The translations under genes were made by a program, and so were the position numbers. The notes beneath the pieces were generated by a model. That model was given only the letters and a program-made list of their open reading frames with translations. It was not told the DNA's origin and ran no database searches. 54,804 nucleotides of DNA from Sphingomonas pseudosanguinis (GTDB lineage Bacteria; Pseudomonadota; Alphaproteobacteria; Sphingomonadales; Sphingomonadaceae). Shown here one piece after another: positions 42,597 to 53,133 of this stretch. The first letter of the stretch is position 1. Every line of letters starts with the position of its first letter. Where the stretch lies: assembly GCF_014196255.1 (NCBI RefSeq), contig NZ_JACIDH010000020.1, positions 1 through 54,804 of the forward strand. The letters run 5' to 3'.

Positions 42597-43732
42597 GCGG
42601 CCTCTCTATTCACATTCTCGAGCTGGAACGGGATCTCGATCTCGACCGAGTACCCACCAGCCGGCGCGGAGCGGGATTCGAAACGATGGTCCGGGCCATA
42701 AGCCTGGGCCAGTCGCTCGCGGATATTGGACAGTCCGACGCCGGTCGAAACGCTTGAGGAATGACGGGTCTCGTGCAAGCCGGGGCCGGTATCCGATACG
42801 GCGATCCGCACCCGTTGCCCGACCAGTCGCACATCGACGCGGATTTCCGCGCCTTCCTCCTGCGGCGTGACGGCGTATTTGATGGCATTCTCGACCAGCG
42901 GCTGCAGCAGCAGCGAGGGCAGACGGGCGCGTTCGGCGCGCGGGTCGATCTCGAAACTCGGGCGCAGGCGGTCCTCGAAGCGCATCTTCTCAATTTCGAG
43001 ATAGAGTTTCAGGGTTTCAACCTCTTGCGCCACGGTCACATGCGCCGTGGGCTCGTTCGCCAGCGTGTAGCGCAGAAAGGCTGACAGCCGGCTTAACATC
43101 GCGTTCGCCCGCTCGGTCTGCTTGAGCAGCACCAGCGTCGAGATGGAATTGAGCGTGTTGAACAGGAAATGCGGGTTCAACTGATAGCGCAGCATCGCCA
43201 GCTGCGCCGAGGAGGCCTGCAATTCCAGCGCGCGCATCTCGTCGATCTGGCTCTCGACGATCAGATAATAGTTGATCGCGAAATAGAGCGCCGACCAGCC
43301 TGCCAGCACGACGAAGGTGATGAACAGATTGCCGATCAGCAGCGTGACGGTGACGCCCGGCTGGGTCGTGGTGATGAACGAGAAGGAAAAGGCGTTGAGT
43401 GCCGCATAAAGGAACGTCGCCGCCGCCAGCGTCGCCAGCGTCAGGAACACCCCCATGATGCGCGGGATGCGCCGGTAATAACCATAGAGCGTCGAGAGCA
43501 GCAGGGTGATGCAATAGCCCAGGATCGCCTCGATGATCACGGGGATGATCTTCTCCAGCGAAAAGCCGTTGGAGATGCCGACCACCGAGCGCAGCACCAG
43601 ATAGCCCGACCAGCCGGCCGCCTGCAGCGTCCAGAAGGCACGCGCCTTGTTCTCGAAAAACGGCCGCACCGACAGGGGATCGGTGGCGGCGGGTGAAGCG
43701 GCGGAGGTCGCGACGGGCGAATGCATGGCCAT
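42593..43732 (-). CDS. LytS/YehU-type sensor histidine kinase
   Basis: This protein of about 379 residues is an inner-membrane histidine kinase of the His_kinase (PF06580) type. Four hydrophobic segments lie in the first half. The phosphoacceptor motif LNPHFLFNTLNSIS follows near residue 215, and the HATPase part includes LLLQPLVENAIKYAV and DTGPGLHE. The family lacks a periplasmic sensor domain, so the membrane helices probably sense the signal. The ATG at 43732 is used; the frame opens to 43771. Its stop overlaps the regulator's start. Confidence 0.92.
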   Translation of the reverse strand: MAMHSPVATSAASPAATDPLSVRPFFENKARAFWTLQAAGWSGYLVLRSVVGISNGFSLEKIIPVIIEAILGYCITLLLSTLYGYYRRIPRIMGVFLTLATLAAATFLYAALNAFSFSFITTTQPGVTVTLLIGNLFITFVVLAGWSALYFAINYYLIVESQIDEMRALELQASSAQLAMLRYQLNPHFLFNTLNSISTLVLLKQTERANAMLSRLSAFLRYTLANEPTAHVTVAQEVETLKLYLEIEKMRFEDRLRPSFEIDPRAERARLPSLLLQPLVENAIKYAVTPQEEGAEIRVDVRLVGQRVRIAVSDTGPGLHETRHSSSVSTGVGLSNIRERLAQAYGPDHRFESRSAPAGGYSVEIEIPFQLENVNREAA

Positions 43733-43788
43733 GGCCGGGCGACATCTACACGGCCTGACCGGCAAGGGCAAAGATTGGGGGCGGGCGC

Positions 43789-43827
43789 AAAAAGAAGGGC
43801 CGCCCTTCCCGAAGGAGGGGCGGCCCC
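43789..43827 (-). terminator. Terminator of the TonB-dependent receptor gene
   Basis: On the minus strand ggggccgcccctcc and ggaagggcggccc form a stem of about 12 pairs with a TTCG loop, and ttcttttt follows. It lies 22 bases after the receptor stop. Confidence 0.88.
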
Positions 43828-43849
43828 ATGAGCAGTTTTCTAATGTTGA

Positions 43850-46402
43850 TCAGAAGCCGAAGTGGATCGTTCCGATCACAGTACGCGGCGCACCGAAGGT
43901 GTAGCGCGTCGTGCTGGTGTTGGTCGTGCCGGTGCTCAGGTTGCCGAAATAGCGCTCCTTCAACAGGTTCGACACGTTCAGCTGGAAGAAGGTGTCCTTC
44001 AGGCCCAGCGACGCCATGCTAAATCGCGCGTCCAGATCGACCAGCGTGTAGCCCTTGCTGATCAGATCGTTGACGTCGGTGACAAAGCGGTCGCCGATAT
44101 GCTTGGCCTGGAGGCCGAGCGAGAAGGGTTCGAAATCGAACTGCGCACGGCCGCCATACTGCCACTTGGGCGTTTCGACGACGAACTTGCCCTTGGTCGC
44201 GGCCAGGACCTGGCCGTTCTGCGGGTTGATCGCGTCCGACAGCAGCTCGGAGTCGAGGTACGATACAAAGCCATAGACCGAGAAATGACGGCTCGGGCGG
44301 ATGCCCAGGCTGGCGTCGATGCCCTTGGTCTTGGTCGCACCGACGTTGCGGTCGATGCTGAGCGTGCCGCCGCCATCAAGCTGAACCAGCGAGGAGATGA
44401 TGCGGTTGTCGTACTTGATGTACCAGCCGGCGACCTGTGCCTGGATCAGACGCGAGGTGTAGCGCAGGCCGAGATCGAACGAGTCGGTCTTCTCGGGCTT
44501 CACGGCTGCGACCGGCGAAATCTCGACATCGTCGAAGCCGTACAGATTGTCGGTGCGAGGCACCGAATAGCCCTTCGAGTAGCTACCGAACATGCTGGTC
44601 GTGCTGCTGAAGTTGTAGGTGTAGCCGACGTTGGGCAGCAGCGCGCTATAGGTCTCGATGCGGTTCTTGTAGGGAGCCGCCAGCGTCAGATTGGCGTTCG
44701 ATGCATCGAGAGCCCGAACCTGCGCAGCGGACTGCGAGGTGCAATAGGCGTCGTTCGAGCTGCCGGCGATCGTCCAGCAATTGTTGGTCAGGTTGCGGCG
44801 GAAGAACGGCGCGCGCAGACCCAGGGCAACCTTGAAACGATCTTCGAAGAACGAGCCGCGATATTCACCCGACACCTGATGAAGGATCGCATAGGACAGA
44901 CGGTCACGCTTGTTCAGGACGTTGCCAGCCGCGTCCTTGACCGCGAAGGGGCCTTCGCCATCGAGGGCACTGAACGGCAAACGCGGATCGCCCCAAGGCT
45001 GGAGCAGGCTGGCCTCGCCGGTCTGGCGATGGCGCGCACGGTCCCAGGTATAGGCCAGACGAACCAGATTGTTGTCGTCGATCTGGTAGCGCAGGCCCGC
45101 GATCGCCGTGAAGCGCTGGGTGCGAGTGTTCGAGGGGAAATAGACGCGGACATAGTCCAGCTGATCCCCGTCGCCGTTCAGATCGGCGCCATTCGCGATC
45201 CCCGCGCCGACGCGCGTGAACTGGTTGGTGTAAACGTTCTGCAGGGCGTTATCGCGTTCAGAGAACACCGCCGTGCCGCCGCCGTTGGCGCGCGTGAACG
45301 AGTAGGCGCCGTCGAACGTGAAAAGCAGCTTGTCGCTCAGCGTCCAGCGCGAGTTCAGGCGGACATTGCCCGTGTTCGACGGATTGGCGTTGTAGCCGTA
45401 ATAGTTACCACAGGCGCTGCGATCGTCCTGCGTGGTGTTGTTGCCGCGAGCGACATTGGCCGAAGGCAGGGTGCAATTCGCGTCGTAGCGATACAGCGAC
45501 GAGGTGTTGTCGAACACCGTATCGAACTGATCGCGATTCAGGTCCAGCGTATACGGATTGGCGGGCGAAATGCCCGAAGCCGGAACTACGGTGTTGCCCA
45601 AAACGCTGCGGATGTTTGCAAGGCTGGGATTGCTGTAGAAGTTGTTACGGTTCTGATTGTAGTGCGCCGCCAGCGAGATAAAATCGCCGCCGTTGCCGAT
45701 CGGCTGGTAAATCTTGCCGTTGAACTGGCTCTTGTGGATTTCGCCCGGACCGCGGAATTGTTCATACCGCTGGTTGCTGGCCGAAACCCAGGCCTTGGTG
45801 CCAAACGAGGTCAGCTGGCCGAGGTTCAGAAGACCAAACACGCGGTTCATGTCGTTCGTGCCGCGCGAATATACGGCCACGGCCCGGCGTTCGTCCGTGG
45901 GGATCAGCGAACGATAATTGACCGTGCCACCCGAAGCACTCGCGGTCGGCGAGTCGACGTCCGTCGCACCGAAGTTCACGTTCACCTGCTCGATCAATTC
46001 GGGGTCGAGCTGCTGGTTCGAATAGATCGCGTAGTTACCAGAGTCGTTCAGCGGGATGCCGTCGAACGTCAGCGAAACACGATTGCCGTCGAAACCACGG
46101 ATACGAATCTGACCACCCGACGAACCATAGGCGTCGGAATTGGTGAAGCTGACGCCCGGAACCTGGTTCAGCGTGTCCAGAATGGTCTGACCGGGTGCAC
46201 GGCGCTCGATCAGTTCCTGATTGATGACCGCCTTCGCCTTGGGCGTGTCCGGGATCGAGATGCCGTTGACGCTGGTGGGGCCACGAGCGCCGGTGACGAC
46301 GACGTCCTCTTCGGCGTCCACGGTGCCGGTCGACTGGGCGAATGCCGTCGCAGGAAAGGCCAGCGCGGCCACAGCCGTGCTCAGAAGCAGAATGTTTCGC
46401 AT
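43850..46402 (-). CDS. TonB-dependent outer-membrane receptor
   Basis: This 850-residue receptor has a signal peptide (MRNILLLSTAVAALAFPATA). A plug domain follows, about residues 35-170 (IPDTPKAKAVINQELIERRA, then QIRIRGFDGNRVSLTFDGIP). A barrel of about 22 strands ends in IGTIHFGF, with the terminal Phe. A TonB-box-like EEDVVVTGA is near residue 30. There is no N-terminal STN signalling domain. It imports some scarce compound using TonB energy; iron chelates and plant-derived molecules are common for sphingomonads, but the ligand is not evident. The ATG at 46402 follows aagggga. The neighbouring kinase/regulator pair has no proven link. Confidence 0.92.
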   Translation of the reverse strand: MRNILLLSTAVAALAFPATAFAQSTGTVDAEEDVVVTGARGPTSVNGISIPDTPKAKAVINQELIERRAPGQTILDTLNQVPGVSFTNSDAYGSSGGQIRIRGFDGNRVSLTFDGIPLNDSGNYAIYSNQQLDPELIEQVNVNFGATDVDSPTASASGGTVNYRSLIPTDERRAVAVYSRGTNDMNRVFGLLNLGQLTSFGTKAWVSASNQRYEQFRGPGEIHKSQFNGKIYQPIGNGGDFISLAAHYNQNRNNFYSNPSLANIRSVLGNTVVPASGISPANPYTLDLNRDQFDTVFDNTSSLYRYDANCTLPSANVARGNNTTQDDRSACGNYYGYNANPSNTGNVRLNSRWTLSDKLLFTFDGAYSFTRANGGGTAVFSERDNALQNVYTNQFTRVGAGIANGADLNGDGDQLDYVRVYFPSNTRTQRFTAIAGLRYQIDDNNLVRLAYTWDRARHRQTGEASLLQPWGDPRLPFSALDGEGPFAVKDAAGNVLNKRDRLSYAILHQVSGEYRGSFFEDRFKVALGLRAPFFRRNLTNNCWTIAGSSNDAYCTSQSAAQVRALDASNANLTLAAPYKNRIETYSALLPNVGYTYNFSSTTSMFGSYSKGYSVPRTDNLYGFDDVEISPVAAVKPEKTDSFDLGLRYTSRLIQAQVAGWYIKYDNRIISSLVQLDGGGTLSIDRNVGATKTKGIDASLGIRPSRHFSVYGFVSYLDSELLSDAINPQNGQVLAATKGKFVVETPKWQYGGRAQFDFEPFSLGLQAKHIGDRFVTDVNDLISKGYTLVDLDARFSMASLGLKDTFFQLNVSNLLKERYFGNLSTGTTNTSTTRYTFGAPRTVIGTIHFGF

Positions 46403-46605
46403 ATAAGGTCCCCTTTTCGCGCAGGCGCGCGGTCCGACCGTTATTCGGTTCGGTTGAGCGGCCCCCTGCGGTACGAACATTGCCATTATGTGACAAAATT
46501 CATTCGCGCGACAGGGGGCGTTCACTCCGTGGCGGGGCGTTGCAGATTGGCAACGGTCGGCGGGGGCGGCCGTCGTGCATGTCGCTTGAATTGTTGCGAT
46601 TTTCT

Positions 46606-46626
46606 CGAGGGGCGCCGCGCCCCTCG
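46606..46626 (-). terminator. Hairpin after ligA
   Basis: cgaggggcg and cgcccctcg form a perfect nine-pair stem with a three-base loop, eight bases after the ligA stop. It has no T-run on the minus strand, so it is a weaker candidate. Confidence 0.5.
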
Positions 46627-46633
46627 TCCTTCC

Positions 46634-48799
<2,166 letters not shown>

Positions 48800-48830
48800 T
48801 CAAGCCGCAGCGGACGCGGCCGACACCGGT

Positions 48831-49052
48831 TCAGCCGATCGGCGCCGGGCGCGGGTCGCTCTGGTCACGGGCACTCGCCATCCCGTCATGGCCGTTCGCG
48901 ACCAGCCAGGCACAGGCCTGTTCGATATGGATGCCGACCATCGGCAGGTTCAGCTTGTCGGCCAGCGACAGGCAGGATCGCAACTCCGCCGTCAGCATGG
49001 TCACATCCCTCGTGTCATCGATCGCGGCGGATTTGAGCGGAGACACAGGCAT
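48831..49052 (-). CDS. Small conserved-looking protein, function unknown
   Basis: The 73-residue product contains TMLTAELRSCLSLADKLNLP and GIHIEQACAWLVANG, an amphipathic helical pattern resembling short sphingomonad proteins of unknown function. It has no signal peptide or membrane helix. The ATG at 49052 is used; GTG 49004 or ATG 48998 would give a shorter protein beginning TMLTAE. It lies between recN and ligA, 64 bases before ligA, and its upstream gap is AT-rich with a possible promoter. Confidence 0.55.
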   Translation of the reverse strand: MPVSPLKSAAIDDTRDVTMLTAELRSCLSLADKLNLPMVGIHIEQACAWLVANGHDGMASARDQSDPRPAPIG

Positions 49053-49142
49053 TCGGCGCTTCCAGCATGACCGTCAGGACCATCTGACGATCGCCGTATA
49101 CCATTATTTTCTCAGCTATAAAATAGCATTCGGCCGTGCAAC

Positions 49143-50807
49143 TCAGGCGGTCTCGATCAGCCGGTCCGCCTGCGCGCGCGCCTCGTCGGTGATGGTCGCG
49201 CCCGACAGCATGCGTGCGATCTCCTCGCGCCGCTCGTCCGACGCCAGCGCGCGGACGCCGGTGCGGGTGACGGTGCCGTCATGGCTCTTGGCGATCAGCA
49301 GATGCGCGGCGCCGCGCGCGGCGACCTGCGGGCTATGGGTGACGACCAGCAACTGGGTGCGCTGCGCCAGCCGGTGGAGCCGGTCGCCGATCGCCGAGGC
49401 GACCGCGCCGCCGACACCGCGATCGATCTCGTCGAAGATCATCGTCGATGCGCCGCCTTCCTCAGCCAGCGCGACCTTCAGCGCGAGGATGAAGCGCGAC
49501 AATTCGCCGCCGCTGGCGATCTTCATCAGCGGCGCGAAGGGCGCGCCGGGATTGGTCGAAATCTCGAATTCCACCCGGTCCTTGCCCGCCGCCGACCAGC
49601 CCGCATGTTCGACGGGCACGACCATGGTGCGGAAGCGCGCCGCGTCGAGCTTCAGGGGCGCGAGTTCGCTCCTCACCGCCTGATCGAGTCGTTCGGCGGC
49701 CTTGGCGCGCGCGCTGGAGACGGTGGCGGCGGCCTTGTCATAGGCGGCGCGCGCGGTGGCGACCGCCGCTTCCAGCCGACCGATGCCTTCCTCGCCGGCA
49801 TCGAGCCGCTCGAGTCGCCCGCGCAACTGCTCGGTCAGGTCGGCGAGATCATCGGGCTGGACACGATGCTTGCGGGCCATGCCGCGCAGCTCGAACAGTC
49901 GCGCCTCGTCGTCCTCCAGCGCGCGTGGATCATAGGCGAGTTCGCGCTGCGCCTCGATCAGCCGTTCCTCGGCCAGCGACGCCTCGATCACCGCGCGGTC
50001 GATGGCGGCCAGCGCCTCGCCCAATATGGGGTGATCTTCCCCGATTCGCTCCAGCACGCGGGCGGCCTGGCGCAGGCCCGCCAGCGCGCCGTCCGATCCT
50101 TGCAGATGCTCCTCGATCGCACCCAGTTCGCCCGCAATCTTCTCGGAACGCTGCATGGTGCGGCGGCGATCGGCCAGCGCCTCTTCCTCCCCCGGCTCGG
50201 GGGCGAGCTTGGTCAGCTCGGCAACCGCATGTTCCAGCCATTCGCGGTCGCGCGCCGCTGCCTCGATCTCGTCGCGGGCGGTGGTCAGCGCTGTCTCGGC
50301 CTCGCGCAGGCGGGCCCAGGCGGCGGCGACCGCCTGATTGTCGATTCGGCCGAAACTGTCGAGCATCGCGCGGTGGCCGCGCGGGTTCAGCAGGCCGCGA
50401 TCGTCATGCTGGCCATGGATCTCGACCAGGAACGGCGCGATCTCACGCAGCAACGCGGCGGAGGCGGGCTGGCTGTTCACGAAGCCCCGGCTGCCGCCAT
50501 CGGCCTTGACCTGACGTCGGACGATCAGCGGTTCGCCCGGTTCGATCTCGATACCGGCCTCGTCCAGAATGGCGGCCAGCCGGCTGTCGGGGGCGGGCGC
50601 CTCGAAGCTGGCGGTGACGACCGCCTGGGCCGAGCCGTGGCGGACCAGCCCGCTATCGCCGCGCCCGCCCAGCGCCAGGCCCAGCGCGTCGAGCAGGATC
50701 GATTTGCCCGCGCCGGTCTCACCCGTCAGGACACCCAGGCCCCGGCCGAAATCCAGGTCGAGCGCCTCGATCAGCACGACATCGCGAATGGACAATGCGG
50801 TCAGCAT
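49143..50807 (-). CDS. recN: DNA repair protein RecN
   Basis: This 554-residue SMC-like ATPase acts in double-strand break repair. The Walker A motif GETGAGKSILLDALG is at residues 29-43. A long coiled coil follows (LREAETALTTARDEIEAAAR, for example). The ABC signature is KIASGGELSRFILALKVAL and the Walker B is TMIFDEIDRGVGG. The length is typical. A repeat-rich gap separates it from the upstream bamD. A degenerate LexA-like site is about 60 bases upstream. Confidence 0.95.
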   Translation of the reverse strand: MLTALSIRDVVLIEALDLDFGRGLGVLTGETGAGKSILLDALGLALGGRGDSGLVRHGSAQAVVTASFEAPAPDSRLAAILDEAGIEIEPGEPLIVRRQVKADGGSRGFVNSQPASAALLREIAPFLVEIHGQHDDRGLLNPRGHRAMLDSFGRIDNQAVAAAWARLREAETALTTARDEIEAAARDREWLEHAVAELTKLAPEPGEEEALADRRRTMQRSEKIAGELGAIEEHLQGSDGALAGLRQAARVLERIGEDHPILGEALAAIDRAVIEASLAEERLIEAQRELAYDPRALEDDEARLFELRGMARKHRVQPDDLADLTEQLRGRLERLDAGEEGIGRLEAAVATARAAYDKAAATVSSARAKAAERLDQAVRSELAPLKLDAARFRTMVVPVEHAGWSAAGKDRVEFEISTNPGAPFAPLMKIASGGELSRFILALKVALAEEGGASTMIFDEIDRGVGGAVASAIGDRLHRLAQRTQLLVVTHSPQVAARGAAHLLIAKSHDGTVTRTGVRALASDERREEIARMLSGATITDEARAQADRLIETA

Positions 50808-50861
50808 GGCGGGCGATATAAAGCCAAACGCCGCGCGATGTTATCCCCCCGATGCGAAAAT

Positions 50862-50876
50862 GATCCCGATTTGTTC
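50862..50876. promoter_or_regulatory. Degenerate LexA-like site upstream of recN
   Basis: gatc-N7-gttc at 50862-50876 differs by one base from the alphaproteobacterial LexA box GTTC-N7-GTTC. It lies about 55-70 bases before recN, an SOS gene in many bacteria. Low confidence because one half-site is imperfect. Confidence 0.3.
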
Positions 50877-50890
50877 GGGAGCATTCATCC

Positions 50891-51027
50891 ATTCCTCCCC
50901 TGTAAGGGGAGGTGGCAGGCCGAAGGCCTGACGGAGGGGTGTCCCGCTTGGAGAGGAAACCCTGATCTCACGACCGGGGACACCCCTCCACCAGCTTCGC
51001 TGGTCCCCCTCCCCTTGCAGGGGAGGA
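50891..51027. repeat. Palindromic intergenic repeat family C, copy 4
   Basis: The unit opens attcctcccctgtaagggga and closes cccctccccttgcaggggag. Internal stems are aggccgaaggcct and ccagcttcgctgg. The outer arms are inverted, so the whole element could fold. It sits inside the bamD-recN unit, 12 bases after the bamD stop. Confidence 0.82.
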
Positions 51028-51038
51028 TAGGCGAAAGC

Positions 51039-51974
51039 TCAGCCCGTTGGTGCGCTGTTGTTGCCCGTCGGGGTCGGACGGCCCGGCGCCGCGGCGCTGG
51101 GGGTGACGGTGCCGCCGCTGCCCGGCAGGCCGATATTGACCGAACCCGGCGTGCCGGTCGGGACCACGGGCTGGCCCGGCTGGATCGCGGGGATCGGCTG
51201 CACCGGGTTCTCGCCCATCAGCTTATAGGCGCGGTTGTACCAGTCGGTGCCCGGATAGTTGGCGCCCAGCACGGCGGCCGAGCGCTGCGCCTCTTCGCGC
51301 ACGCCTAGCGCCAGATAGGTCTCGGTCAGCCGCATCAGCGCCTCGGGCGTGTGGCTGGTCGTCTGGTACTTGTCGATGACGGTGCGGAACCGCATCGAGG
51401 CCGCCAGCCACTGGTGGCGATCCTCATAGAAACGGCCGATCTCCATTTCCTTGCCGGCCAGGTGATCGTTGACCAGATCGACCTTCAGTCGCGCATCGGC
51501 GGCATAGCGGGTGTTGGGATAGCGGCGCATCAGCTCGCCCAGCGCGTCGAGCGCCTGGCGGGTGATCTTCTGGTCGCGGGTCACGTCCTGGATCTGCTCG
51601 TAATAGCCGAGCGCGATCAGATAATAGGCGTAAGGCGCGTCGCGATTGCCGGGATGGACCGCCAGGAAGCGCTGCGCCGACTGGATCGACTGGGTATATT
51701 CGCGACCCAGATAATAGCTGAAGGCGCTCATCAGCTGCGCACGGCGCGCCCAGATCGAATAGGGGTGCTGACGCTCGACCTCGTCGAACAGCAGCGCGGC
51801 CTCCTTGTACCGGTGCTGGTCCAGCCGCGTCTTGGCGGCGGTGTACAGCGTGCCCACGTCGCGCGCGACATAGGGCAGGTCGGTGCGGGTACGGTTGCGG
51901 GCGCAACCCGCGATCGGAAGGGCCAGAGCGGCGATCAGCGCCAGCGACAGCGCACGGGAACGGGGGTTACGCAT
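51039..51974 (-). CDS. bamD: Outer-membrane assembly lipoprotein BamD
   Basis: This 311-residue TPR lipoprotein of the beta-barrel assembly machine has a signal peptide (SLALIAALALPIAGC, with lipobox). Five TPR-like repeats follow (YKEAALLFDEVERQHPYSIW, YYLIALGYYEQIQD and others), typical of BamD. A Pro/Gly/Ser-rich tail of about 60 residues follows the TPR part; tails like this are usual in alphaproteobacteria. The ATG at 51974 follows aagga by nine bases; the frame runs open far upstream but that is a shadow of manA. It leads the bamD-recN-ligA unit. Confidence 0.94.
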   Translation of the reverse strand: MRNPRSRALSLALIAALALPIAGCARNRTRTDLPYVARDVGTLYTAAKTRLDQHRYKEAALLFDEVERQHPYSIWARRAQLMSAFSYYLGREYTQSIQSAQRFLAVHPGNRDAPYAYYLIALGYYEQIQDVTRDQKITRQALDALGELMRRYPNTRYAADARLKVDLVNDHLAGKEMEIGRFYEDRHQWLAASMRFRTVIDKYQTTSHTPEALMRLTETYLALGVREEAQRSAAVLGANYPGTDWYNRAYKLMGENPVQPIPAIQPGQPVVPTGTPGSVNIGLPGSGGTVTPSAAAPGRPTPTGNNSAPTG

Positions 51975-52166
51975 CGCGCATGTCCTTAGCGCAGCCGGAG
52001 GGCGGGGAACAGTCCCCGCGCGCATCGTCGCGTGGTGGGACACGACAGACCGCTTGAACCCCGCCGGGGCACGCGGCATGGGACGCGCGAACGGGCGGAA
52101 CGGCCCAACCCCCGGACGGTTGAACCGTCGCCCGAACGAAGCGCCCGAACGAAGAGGTTGTCGCCC

Positions 52167-52991
52167 ATGCCCGCCACGCTGCTCCATACCCATCGCGTCG
52201 AAAAGCCCTGGGGCCGTCACACCCTGTATCCGGGGTTCGAGGATGCCCCCGCCGACGGCGCTCCGATCGGCGAGGTGTGGTTCCAGGAACCCGGCGACAC
52301 CTCGCCCGACCTGCTGATCAAATATCTGTTCACCAGCGAGAAGCTGTCGGTGCAGGTCCATCCCGACGACGAACAGGCGCAGGCGCGCGGCCTGCCGCGC
52401 GGCAAGGACGAATGCTGGACGATCCTGACCGCCGAGCCCGATTCGACCATTGCACTGGGCCCCAAGGCGCCGATGACCAAGGAGCAGCTGCGCGCCGACG
52501 CGCTGGACGGGTCGGTCGAGGACGATCTCGACTGGGTGCCGGTGAAGGAAGGCGATTTCTATTATGCACCCTCGGGCACCATCCATGCGATCGGTGCCGG
52601 CCTGACCGTGATCGAGGTGCAGCAGAATAGCGAGACGACCTACCGCCTCTATGATTATGGCAGCGACCGCGAGCTGCATCTGGAGGACGGCGTCGATGTC
52701 GCGCATCTGACCCCGTACCAGCCGATCGTCTCGCCGGGTCCGGCGGGTGAGGGGCGCGACATCCTGGTCGAGGGGCCGAAATTCGTCCTCGAGCGCTGGG
52801 CGGCGGGCGATCACGCGGTGGCCTTGCCCGAGGGACGGACGGCCTGGCTGATCCCGATCACCGGCAGCGGTTCGGTCGCGGGCGTGGACTTCAAGGCGGG
52901 CCAGTGCCTGACCGTCACCGGTGCCGAGACGGTGCGCCTGTCGTCGGACGGCGACGCACTGTTCGCCTATGCGGGCACGCAGCGGCTTTGA
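52167..52991 (+). CDS. manA: Class I mannose-6-phosphate isomerase
   Basis: This 274-residue zinc enzyme interconverts mannose-6-phosphate and fructose-6-phosphate. Zinc-binding residues are in LSVQVHPDDEQAQARG, the CWTILTAEPD region and FYYAPSGTIHAIGAG. VEKPWGRHTLYPGF at the N-terminus fits the short bacterial class I form. It supplies mannose for surface polysaccharide. I chose the ATG at 52167, preceded by agagg; the frame is open to 52032. It is divergent from bamD with about 190 bases between them, and a family D repeat follows. Confidence 0.93.
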   Translation: MPATLLHTHRVEKPWGRHTLYPGFEDAPADGAPIGEVWFQEPGDTSPDLLIKYLFTSEKLSVQVHPDDEQAQARGLPRGKDECWTILTAEPDSTIALGPKAPMTKEQLRADALDGSVEDDLDWVPVKEGDFYYAPSGTIHAIGAGLTVIEVQQNSETTYRLYDYGSDRELHLEDGVDVAHLTPYQPIVSPGPAGEGRDILVEGPKFVLERWAAGDHAVALPEGRTAWLIPITGSGSVAGVDFKAGQCLTVTGAETVRLSSDGDALFAYAGTQRL

Positions 52992-53013
52992 CCTCGGCAA
53001 CTTGAACCAGAAT

Positions 53014-53113
53014 CACCCCTCCCCTTCAGGGGAGGGGATGGGGGTGGGGCGCTTCCCCGAGCTCTACGCCAGCGGAAAGGCCCCACCCCAACCCCTCCCC
53101 TGAAGGGGAGGGG
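53014..53113. repeat. Palindromic intergenic repeat family D, copy 2
   Basis: It opens cacccctccccttcagggga and closes cccctcccctgaaggggagg, with ggggtgggg/ccccacccc inside. It is closely similar to the copy at 4100-4203. It fills the gap between manA and the S41 peptidase gene, which converge. Confidence 0.85.
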
Positions 53114-53133
53114 CTCTTTCACATTCTTCCCCC

